Shown: piece by piece, positions 1 to 5,485 of the stretch | Layout: each line of letters starts with the position of its first letter | How positions within the stretch are numbered: position 1 is the first letter of the stretch | Origin: Gammaproteobacteria bacterium | GTDB taxonomy: Bacteria > Pseudomonadota > Gammaproteobacteria > Pseudomonadales > Azotimanducaceae | Length of the DNA: 6,426 nt | Direction: 5' to 3' | Assembly: GCA_028821035.1 (NCBI GenBank) | Contig: JAPPHP010000203.1 | Coordinates: 1-6,426 of the forward strand | The notes under the pieces: model-generated | Told to the model about the DNA's origin: nothing | Database searches by the model: none | The model's input: only the letters and a program-made list of their open reading frames with translations | Made by a program: the position numbers and the translations under genes

Positions 1-547
1 CCCGTTCCCCATGCACCCACGCGACCGGCGCCCAGGCGCCCGTGGACGGCTGCATGTCCTCGGCCAAGGTGACGAAGTCGCGCTCGTCGTCGGCTCCGAC
101 GGGAATCGCCGTCCCCACCCCCAGCGTCAGGCCGTTGCGTTCGAACGGACCGATCCGCCTCGGCGAGTACTTCAGCATCACGAGACCGTCTCCCAGGCCC
201 CGTCCCGTCGTCGTCTGGCCCCCGACCCGGCGCTCGTGCTCCACCGCGGAGAGGAGCGCCGTCAGGGACAGGCGCTCGCCGAACCCCCGGCTCGCCTGCA
301 GCACCAGCGCCCGGCTCGAGCGCTCCCGTCCCGTCTCGTCGGAAACCTCGTCGGAGCCGCTGTACAGGTCGCCGATTTCGTGGAACTCGTACCCGCCGGT
401 CAGAAGCCAGCTCCCGCCGCGCGGCGCCCCCGTGTCCATCGACCCGAGCAGCGGGACGGCGGCGCAACTACACGTAGCGGCCAACGCTGCAGGGGACAGC
501 GTCGCCACAGCGGCGACGGCGCAGGCGTTGGCAAGGAGTGTCTTCAT
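1..547 (-). CDS. Secreted outer-membrane beta-barrel protein, Phenol_MetA_deg-like (3' end outside the window)
   Basis: This frame stays open from an ATG at 547 to the left edge, giving 182 residues with no stop. It begins MKTLLANACAVAAVATLSPA, a signal peptide with a likely cut after ALA near residue 23. The mature N-terminus carries a CSC pair (C26, C28). After that come short alternating strands typical of a beta-barrel (GGSWLLTGGYEFHEIGDLYS, then RALVLQASRGFGERLSLTAL). The segments GLGDGLVMLKYSP, LTLGVGTAIPVGADD and DMQPSTGAW resemble the GDl..kY, lPtG and QPGTG signatures of 'MetA-pathway of phenol degradation' outer-membrane proteins. The ATG overlaps the stop of the DUF3179 gene (ATGA), and no good Shine-Dalgarno is visible, so translation is probably coupled. 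The transported compound is unknown. The open frame, signal peptide and barrel character are clear; the exact family is inferred from remembered motifs. Confidence 0.78.
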   Translation of the reverse strand, partial: MKTLLANACAVAAVATLSPAALAATCSCAAVPLLGSMDTGAPRGGSWLLTGGYEFHEIGDLYSGSDEVSDETGRERSSRALVLQASRGFGERLSLTALLSAVEHERRVGGQTTTGRGLGDGLVMLKYSPRRIGPFERNGLTLGVGTAIPVGADDERDFVTLAEDMQPSTGAWAPVAWVHGER

Positions 548-1701
548 TCCCCGGCGATCTCGGAGCCCGGGTGGAACGCCCACCAGGCGAACCAGAACGC
601 GATGTGGGAGTCGACCAGTGGCAGGCGCTCCGTCAGCCGCGTGCCGTCGATGGCCTCGCCGAACACGTTCCACGTGTTGCCCTCGTCGTCCGTCACGATC
701 GCCGGCAGCGGTGCGGACGCGGGCTCGAAGGACAGCACCGTGCCGTCCGGGAGGGTGCGACCGAAGGCGACGGCGAGGTTCTTCTGCGCGCTGCCCGCGA
801 CCACGATGGGCAGGTCGCCGACGGTGTCGTTGTGCACGGTAATCCCGGAACCGAAGTCCTCGATGCGATACGCGCGGGCCGCGTCTCCGACCCACACGCC
901 GAGCACCCGCGTCTTGATCTGCATGCGCGTATCCAGGGGTTCGACGTCGAACAGGAGATTGTCGTCCGTGCGGTAGGTCCGATAGGGATACTCGTCGTAG
1001 TTGCGGTCGTAGCCCGTCTGCCGGGTGAGGAGCTGCGAGTCCGGATACATCTCGCGCCAGGTCCCGAGCGTCGTTTCCACCACCGGCAGGACTTCCGGGA
1101 CGTCCCCGGCGCGCGGTCCCTCCACCGACTGGACCAGCATCTGCAGCCAGTGGCTGTCCGTCTCGCGGTCGTAGGGGATGAGGTTCGAGTTGTACAGCAG
1201 GCCGGACACGCCGAACGTGGGATTCCGCGCGGTCGTCGAAGATTTCCAGAGCAGGGCCGAGCCGGTCAGGGGACAGTAGGTCAACGCCACGGGCTCGCCG
1301 CCGATCGTGTCGTTGACGATCTCGTGCCAGTCGAGGATGTCGTGCGGCATGGCCTTCACCCACGACCCGTCCCGGTAGCCCACGACCAGCTTGCGGGCCG
1401 AGCCCCCTACCCGGTCAGCGCGCAGAAAAATCGGGTTATCGATCGCGGGGATGCCGTCGCGGCCCGGTCCCCCGTCCACGACGCGCTCGCGCGGGATGAG
1501 CCACTCTTCGTCATCGTCGTCGGTCGACGTCGCGGGCGGGTCAGTGGCCGCCGGCGCGCTGCCGCCGCCCCCTCCGCCACCGCCGCCGCAGCCCGTCAGG
1601 AGCGCGAGGGTCAGGACGCCGAGCGCCCCGCACACGGCCGGGTCCGCGAGCCGGCGTCTCGGTCGATGTGATTCGATCGGACCGTCAACCCATGACGGCA
1701 T
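544..1701 (-). CDS. DUF3179 domain-containing lipoprotein
   Basis: The protein has 385 residues. An RPRRR stretch (13-17) precedes a hydrophobic run and the lipobox LTGC, with lipid-bearing Cys38. Nine glycines (39-47) follow directly, then a low-complexity linker ending in DDDDEE (61-66). The DUF3179 domain covers about 80-380. Its hallmarks are VALTYCPLTGSALLW (138-152, with C143), a GLLYNSNLIPYDRETDSHW stretch (167-185), LTRQTGYDRNY (225-235), RVLGV (265-269), and a C-terminal FWFAWWAFHP (369-378). The molecular function of DUF3179 is not established; an envelope location follows from the lipobox. The start at 1701 is the only ATG that gives a basic region before the hydrophobic core, and it lies inside the 3' end of the hydrolase gene (17-nt overlap). 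A GTG at residue 23 would leave no positive n-region. The stop overlaps the start of the barrel gene. Confidence 0.9.
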   Translation of the reverse strand: MPSWVDGPIESHRPRRRLADPAVCGALGVLTLALLTGCGGGGGGGGGSAPAATDPPATSTDDDDEEWLIPRERVVDGGPGRDGIPAIDNPIFLRADRVGGSARKLVVGYRDGSWVKAMPHDILDWHEIVNDTIGGEPVALTYCPLTGSALLWKSSTTARNPTFGVSGLLYNSNLIPYDRETDSHWLQMLVQSVEGPRAGDVPEVLPVVETTLGTWREMYPDSQLLTRQTGYDRNYDEYPYRTYRTDDNLLFDVEPLDTRMQIKTRVLGVWVGDAARAYRIEDFGSGITVHNDTVGDLPIVVAGSAQKNLAVAFGRTLPDGTVLSFEPASAPLPAIVTDDEGNTWNVFGEAIDGTRLTERLPLVDSHIAFWFAWWAFHPGSEIAGE

Positions 1702-2575
1702 CGAAAAACGCGCCCATCTCGGCAAGCGCTTCCCCCGCCTCGGGCAACGTCGGAATGATCTGGAACACATGGAAGGCGCCCTCGAAGACGTGCAACTGCA
1801 CGGGCACGTTCGCCGTTTCGGCGCGTTCGGCAAGTCTCGTCGAGTCGTCCAGCAACACCTCGTCGTCGCCGACCTGGACCAGGAGTGGGGGCAGGCCTGC
1901 GAGGTCGCCGAACAAGGGGGAGACCCCCGGGTCCGTGAGGCCCGCCGGCCCGGCGTACGCTGCCGCCATTGGCGCAAGGATCTCGCCGCTGAGCATGGGG
2001 TCCGCCTCAAGGCGGCCCTGCATGCTGGCACCGCTGCCGGACAGGTCCGTCCACGGCGAAATGAGGATCGCGCCCGCAGGCAGGGGCGTCCCAACCGCCC
2101 TCAACGCGAGCATGCAGGCGAGGGTCAGACCCCCTCCCGCCGAGTCGCCGGCAATGACGATGCGGCCCGGGTCGATGCCGTTGCCGAGCAGGCGTTCGTA
2201 GCTCGCGACCGCGTCGTCCACCGCCGCCGGATGCGGGTGTTCGGGCGCCAGGCGATAGTCGATGCCGAGCACGGGGGCCCGGCAGGCGCGCGCGATGCGG
2301 CCCATGAGTTCCGTGTGGGTGTCGAGGTTGCCCGCCACGTACCCGCCGCCGTGGAAATAGAGCAGGCCGCGGTCGTCGCGGACCCCGGGCGCCGCGACGT
2401 GGCGCGCCGCCACGCCGCCCGCGTCGAAATCCGAGTAGGAGACGTCCTCCGGGAGCGGCGTCAGGGCCTCCGGATCGGCCATGGCCGCCCTGAGCGTCTC
2501 GATGTCGTTGACCGCCTCGAACTCCGCCCCGGCGCGCATCGCCGCTGCCGCGTCACGCATTTCCTGACTGGCCAT
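1685..2575 (-). CDS. Alpha/beta hydrolase, hormone-sensitive lipase (HSL) family esterase
   Basis: This 296-residue cytoplasmic esterase is of usual length for bacterial HSL-family enzymes and has no signal peptide. The oxyanion-hole motif HGGGY lies at 75-79. The nucleophile elbow GDSAGG lies at 143-148, making Ser145 the catalytic serine. The acid is probably Asp238 in VGDDEVLLDD (235-244), and the base is His269 in EGAFHVF. DYRLAPEHPHPAAVDD (106-121) and SPWTDLSGSG (173-182) are typical of the family. It should hydrolyse carboxyl esters or lactones of modest size; the substrate cannot be read from the sequence. The ATG at 2575 is supported by AGGAGG 7 nt upstream. The gene follows the P450 after 11 nt, which suggests the two act on the same compound, for example on an ester made or exposed by oxidation. 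The same frame stays open upstream through the P450, but that part is a high-GC shadow. Confidence 0.95.
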   Translation of the reverse strand: MASQEMRDAAAAMRAGAEFEAVNDIETLRAAMADPEALTPLPEDVSYSDFDAGGVAARHVAAPGVRDDRGLLYFHGGGYVAGNLDTHTELMGRIARACRAPVLGIDYRLAPEHPHPAAVDDAVASYERLLGNGIDPGRIVIAGDSAGGGLTLACMLALRAVGTPLPAGAILISPWTDLSGSGASMQGRLEADPMLSGEILAPMAAAYAGPAGLTDPGVSPLFGDLAGLPPLLVQVGDDEVLLDDSTRLAERAETANVPVQLHVFEGAFHVFQIIPTLPEAGEALAEMGAFFDAVMG

Positions 2576-2582
2576 GCAAGGT

Positions 2583-2588
2583 CCTCCT
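2583..2588 (-). promoter_or_regulatory. Ribosome binding site of the hydrolase gene
   Basis: On the minus strand this reads AGGAGG, a full-consensus Shine-Dalgarno, 7 nt before the ATG at 2575. It overlaps the TAG stop of the P450 gene (2587-2589). It fixes the hydrolase start and argues against the much longer open frame that continues upstream. The placement suggests that ribosomes finishing the P450 can restart here. Confidence 0.88.
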
Positions 2589-3786
2589 ACCAGCGCGCCA
2601 ACAGCTCCTTCGGCCCCCGGAAGAACGGGTTGAAGGCGTAGTCGAGGTCGTCGAGATTTGTCAGTTCCATTTCCGGCAGCCGCTCGAGGAGCGTGCCGAG
2701 GGCAACCTCGGTCTCCATTCGGGCGAGTTGCGCCCCGAGGCAGAAGTGGATGCCCCCGCCGAACGATTTCGAGCGCACGAACGGGCGTTCGAGATCGAGG
2801 TCGTCGGCGTCCTCGTATACGTCCGGGTCGTGGTTGGCGGCCCCGAGCAGGCAGATGATCATCTCGCCGGGCTCCAGCGTCTGGCCGCCTACCTCGACGC
2901 GCTCCTGGACGACCCGCGGCAGTTGTTGCACGGAGGAGTCGAACCGCAGGAACTCCTCCACCGCCGTCGGCATCAGGCCTGGGTCCGCCCGCAGCTTCGC
3001 GAGTTCCGCCGGGTTGCGGTAGAGCGCCACCAGGGCGTTGCCGATCAGGTTGACGGTCGTCTCGTGCCCTGCCTGGAACAGCAGGCGCACGTTCTTCGTG
3101 ACCTCCTGCTCGGAGAGCCTTCCCTCCTCGCTCTCCGCGCGCAGAAGGTCCGTGGTCAGGTCGTCCTCCGGCGCCTCGCGCTTCGCCGGAAACAGCGCCG
3201 TGAGGTAGTCGTCGAAGGCCTCCCTGGCCTCCTTCGAGCGCGCGGCGCGGGTCTTGGCGTCGACGCCAGGCTCGATCCCGGTCCCCCAGCGAATGATCTC
3301 GTTCGACAGGTGCCCGAAGCGGTCGCGGTCGGCGTCCGGAATGCCGAGCATGTCGCTGATGACGGTCGCGGGGATCGGGTAGGCGTAGTCGCGCATGATG
3401 TCCATGCCGCCCCGCGGCGCGAGGTCGTCGAGCAGGCCGTCCACCAGCGACTGCACCACCGGACGCATGCCCGCAACGCGATGCGCGTTGAACGCCCTCG
3501 CCACCAGTCCGCGCAGCCGCGTGTGGTCCGGCGGGTCGGTGTTGAGGATGTTGCGTTCCTCCGCCGGCTGCGGACGCCCCTCCGGCATCCGGTGCTCGCT
3601 CCCCGGCGGCGGCTGCTTGCCGAAGCGGCGGTCCTTCAGGATCCAGTCGACGTCCTCGTAACGGGCCGCGTACCAGACGCCGTCGTTTCGGAAAACGCGT
3701 GCCTGGCGGGCAAACGCATAGGGACCGTAGGGGTCCCGGAAGAAGGTCCGGAGGTCCGCGCCCTCGAAAATGTTTGAAGAACTCAT
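2587..3786 (-). CDS. Cytochrome P450, soluble bacterial (class I-type) monooxygenase
   Basis: This complete 399-residue P450 has no membrane anchor, the usual length for soluble bacterial P450s. Such enzymes insert one oxygen atom from O2 into a substrate using electrons from a ferredoxin and its reductase. The visible landmarks, in order, are DPPDHTRLRGLVARAF (84-99, C-helix), AGHETT (239-244, I-helix oxygen-activation motif), E278-F-L-R281 (the ExxR of the K-helix), NHDPDVY (318-324), and the heme loop FGGGIHFCLG (342-351) with Cys349 as thiolate ligand. All key residues are present, so it should be active. The CYP family and substrate cannot be assigned by eye. No ferredoxin or reductase gene is in the window, so partners must be encoded elsewhere. 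It appears to be the first gene of the four-gene minus-strand unit and diverges from the symporter gene. The start at 3786 has AGTAGG 5 nt upstream. Confidence 0.97.
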   Translation of the reverse strand: MSSSNIFEGADLRTFFRDPYGPYAFARQARVFRNDGVWYAARYEDVDWILKDRRFGKQPPPGSEHRMPEGRPQPAEERNILNTDPPDHTRLRGLVARAFNAHRVAGMRPVVQSLVDGLLDDLAPRGGMDIMRDYAYPIPATVISDMLGIPDADRDRFGHLSNEIIRWGTGIEPGVDAKTRAARSKEAREAFDDYLTALFPAKREAPEDDLTTDLLRAESEEGRLSEQEVTKNVRLLFQAGHETTVNLIGNALVALYRNPAELAKLRADPGLMPTAVEEFLRFDSSVQQLPRVVQERVEVGGQTLEPGEMIICLLGAANHDPDVYEDADDLDLERPFVRSKSFGGGIHFCLGAQLARMETEVALGTLLERLPEMELTNLDDLDYAFNPFFRGPKELLARW

Positions 3787-3925
3787 TGCAACCTACTGTA
3801 AATTCTAGGCGTAAAGCCACGTCCATCGTGCGGAGAGACGGGCAACACCCGGATGGTACCCGCAGTCGCGCGCGTCACCAACGCTGTCGTCGAGTCCCGC
3901 AGGCGCACTGCTATGCTCGCACCGG
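3787..3925. promoter_or_regulatory. Divergent intergenic region between the P450 operon and the symporter gene
   Basis: These 139 nt must hold the promoters for both directions. The stretch at about 3791-3816 is unusually AT-rich for this window and contains the 18-nt imperfect palindrome CCTACTGTAAATTCTAGG (3792-3809). A weak minus-strand promoter candidate is TTGGTG (3876-3881), a 17-nt spacer and TACCAT (3853-3858). It matches consensus at only 3 and 4 of 6 bases and would leave a leader of about 60 nt. A TAGAAT hexamer (3802-3807, minus) has no fitting -35. For the symporter, TATGCT (3912-3917) is a possible -10 with no good -35; it lies so close to the ATG at 3926 that the mRNA would be nearly leaderless. 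No regulator gene is adjacent. The location is certain, the individual sites are tentative. Confidence 0.5.
3792..3797 (-). promoter_or_regulatory. Ribosome binding site of the P450 gene
   Basis: The minus strand reads AGTAGG here, five of six bases matching AGGAGG, 5 nt before the ATG at 3786. It supports that start. It also forms one arm of the small CCTA/TAGG inverted repeat at 3792-3809, so the two interpretations of these bases compete. Confidence 0.6.
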
Positions 3926-5401
3926 ATGGACCCGCACAACCCGAACGACCGCATCGTCCCGTTCTCCAGCAAGCTCGCGTTCGGCGTCGGCCAGTTCGCC
4001 GAGGGGCTCAAGAACACGGGCTTCGGGCTGTTCATCCTCTTCTACTACAACCAGGTGCTCGAACTGCCCGGCGCGCTCGCCGGCGCCGCGCTCTTCATCG
4101 CGCTTCTCTTCGACGCCGTCACCGACCCGCTGGCCGGATCGCTGTCCGACAAGTGGAACTCGCGCCTCGGGCGGCGTCACCCCTTCATGTACGCCTCGGC
4201 CCTCCCCCTGGCGCTTGCCTTCGTCGGTCTCTTCTCGCCGCCGGACAGCCTGGGCCAGTGGGGGCTGTTCCTGTGGCTCACGGCCTTCGCGACGCTGACC
4301 CGTGGCGCCATGACGCTCTACCACGTGCCGCACCTCGCCCTCGGCGCGGAGTTGACCCAGAACTTCCACGAACGCAACCGCGTCGTCGCCTATCGGCAGT
4401 TCTTCGGCACGGCGGGGAGCGCCGCCGTGATCGCCGTGGGATTCGGCTACTTCTTCGCCGACGACATGGGCGGTCGCCTGGCCGTCGAGAACTACACGCC
4501 GTTCGCGATCCTGCTCGGCGTGTTCATGGCCGTGACGATCTGGTACTCGGCCGTCGGCACGCAGAAGGAGGTGCCCTTCCTGTCCGAACCCCCGCCGCGG
4601 CCGGGCCGCAATGCGCTCGTGCTCTTCGTCACCGATTTCCTGGCAGCGTTCCGGAACCGCTCGTTCGCCTGGATGATCTCCGGGGTCCTGGTCATCTACA
4701 TCATGTCCGGCGTCCACAGCGCCCTCGACATCTACATGTACCAGTACTTCTGGGAGCTCGACGGCGGTCAGATGATGCGCGTCAACCTGGCGCCGATCGC
4801 CGGACTTCTGGTCGGCGTATTCGTCTCGGCGCCCCTCCTGCCGCGGATCGGCAAGCGGGCCGGCGTCATTCTCGCGGTCGCTGGCGTCGGGACCTGCACG
4901 ATCGTGCCCGTCGTGTGCCGGCTCCTCGACGCCTTCCCTGAGAACGGGACGGAGGGACTGTTCTACACGCTGGTCGTCTTCAAGTTCGTGCAGGGGCTCA
5001 CCGTGCAGCAGGCGTTCATCGCCGCCGGGTCGATGCTCGCGGACGTGGCGGACGAGCACGAACTCGACACCGGCACGCGCCAGGAAGGCATCTTCTTCGG
5101 CGCCATCTCCTTCTCGAGCAAGGCGACGTCCGGCGTCGGCACGTTGATCGGCGGCATCGGGCTCGACGTCATCGACTGGCCGACGGGCGCCGACATCGTC
5201 TCCGCGGCGGACATCCCGGCCGCGACGCTGGTCGATCTCGGAGTGCTCTACGGACCGGTGGTCGCCGGATGCGCGGTGATCACCATCTGGTGCCTATCGC
5301 ACTACAACCTCGATCGCGAACGCCACGCGGAGATCCTCGGGAAACTCGCCGAGCGCCGGCGGGCCAACGCCCTGGATACCGCCGCCGGTAGCGGTGGCTG
5401 A
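3926..5401 (+). CDS. MFS_2 / GPH-type (MelB-like) cation-coupled symporter
   Basis: This inner-membrane transporter has 491 residues and about 12 hydrophobic segments (roughly 31-45, 51-70, 88-103, 112-130, 160-177, 191-211, 230-241, 249-268, 287-305, 312-332, 345-365, 390-412 and 437-458, some of them uncertain). The segment DAVTDPLAGSLSD (63-75), followed by GRRHPF (82-87), matches the helix II and following-loop signature of MelB and its relatives. D63 and D67 correspond to the MelB aspartates (Asp55, Asp59) used for cation coupling. ADVADEHEL (372-380) with GTRQEGIFF (383-391) is the other family signature. Classical members carry sugars, but many MFS_2 proteins sit in non-sugar catabolic loci; beside a P450 and an acyl-CoA dehydrogenase, a lipid-like or terpenoid substrate is more likely (inference). 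No Shine-Dalgarno is evident. The ATG at 3926 is the first in frame; the ATG at 3913 is in another frame. Confidence 0.93.
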   Translation: MDPHNPNDRIVPFSSKLAFGVGQFAEGLKNTGFGLFILFYYNQVLELPGALAGAALFIALLFDAVTDPLAGSLSDKWNSRLGRRHPFMYASALPLALAFVGLFSPPDSLGQWGLFLWLTAFATLTRGAMTLYHVPHLALGAELTQNFHERNRVVAYRQFFGTAGSAAVIAVGFGYFFADDMGGRLAVENYTPFAILLGVFMAVTIWYSAVGTQKEVPFLSEPPPRPGRNALVLFVTDFLAAFRNRSFAWMISGVLVIYIMSGVHSALDIYMYQYFWELDGGQMMRVNLAPIAGLLVGVFVSAPLLPRIGKRAGVILAVAGVGTCTIVPVVCRLLDAFPENGTEGLFYTLVVFKFVQGLTVQQAFIAAGSMLADVADEHELDTGTRQEGIFFGAISFSSKATSGVGTLIGGIGLDVIDWPTGADIVSAADIPAATLVDLGVLYGPVVAGCAVITIWCLSHYNLDRERHAEILGKLAERRRANALDTAAGSGG

Positions 5402-5426
5402 ACCGTCACGCCCTCCCGCCCCGGCC

Positions 5427-5456
5427 TTCACAAGTGCCCGATCCACCGGGTTTAAT
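5427..5456 (+). promoter_or_regulatory. Sigma-70-type promoter of the acyl-CoA dehydrogenase gene
   Basis: TTCACA (5427-5432, five of six matching TTGACA), an 18-nt spacer and TTTAAT (5451-5456, five of six matching TATAAT) form the best promoter-like arrangement I found in the window. Transcription would start near 5463, giving a leader of about 23 nt that contains the GGAG at 5476-5479. It would let the dehydrogenase be expressed apart from the symporter 84 nt upstream. This is pattern matching only; no start-site data are available. Confidence 0.55.
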
Positions 5457-5460
5457 CGGG
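5437..5460. repeat. Inverted repeat over the promoter, possible operator
   Basis: CCCGAT (5437-5442) and ATCGGG (5455-5460) are perfect 6-nt inverted arms around a 12-nt centre. They cover the spacer and the -10 hexamer of the promoter proposed at 5427-5456. A second pair, CGGGT (5447-5451) and ACCCG (5466-5470), overlaps it. The position suits a repressor of the dehydrogenase gene. As a transcription terminator for the symporter it is poor, because no T-run follows. Short arms such as these can also arise by chance in GC-rich DNA. Confidence 0.35.
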
Positions 5461-5475
5461 GTTTGACCCGTCACC

Positions 5476-5479
5476 GGAG
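5476..5479 (+). promoter_or_regulatory. Ribosome binding site of the acyl-CoA dehydrogenase gene
   Basis: GGAG lies 6 nt before the ATG at 5486. It supports that start over the internal ATG at codon 18, where the family's conserved N-terminal helix would be lost. Confidence 0.65.
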
Positions 5480-5485
5480 CGACCC

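Noticed and set aside
11..976. Plus-strand open frame at the left end that could be taken as the main gene there.
   Set aside because: It is Arg/Pro-rich and without motif. The minus strand has a signal peptide and barrel-type sequence open to the edge and joined to the DUF3179 gene by an ATGA overlap.
538..1671. Long plus-strand open frame opposite the DUF3179 gene.
   Set aside because: Arg/Val/Ala/His-rich antisense shadow caused by high GC; no recognisable motif, while the opposite strand shows a clear domain.
1702..2094. Upstream extension of the DUF3179 frame to an ATG at 2094.
   Set aside because: It overlaps the conserved C-terminal half of the hydrolase, has low-complexity Arg/Ser/Pro composition, and would bury the lipoprotein signal inside the protein.
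2728..3777. Long plus-strand open frame opposite the P450.
   Set aside because: Antisense shadow; every P450 motif is on the minus strand.
2576..3826. The hydrolase frame stays open upstream for over 400 codons, as if a 713-residue fusion protein existed.
   Set aside because: The extension is Arg/Gly/Pro/Ala-rich nonsense lying on the same strand as the well-conserved P450 in another frame. The hydrolase has its own ATG with AGGAGG 7 nt upstream.
3913..3928. ATG at 3913 as an earlier symporter start.
   Set aside because: It is 13 nt upstream of 3926 and so out of frame with the transporter.
3911..5059. Long minus-strand open frame opposite the symporter.
   Set aside because: Composition is Arg/Glu/His/Asp-rich without motif, as expected opposite a hydrophobic membrane protein gene.
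5437..5470. Rho-independent terminator after the symporter gene.
   Set aside because: The stems are only 5-6 nt, the loops are long and no T-run follows; an operator or chance is a better reading.
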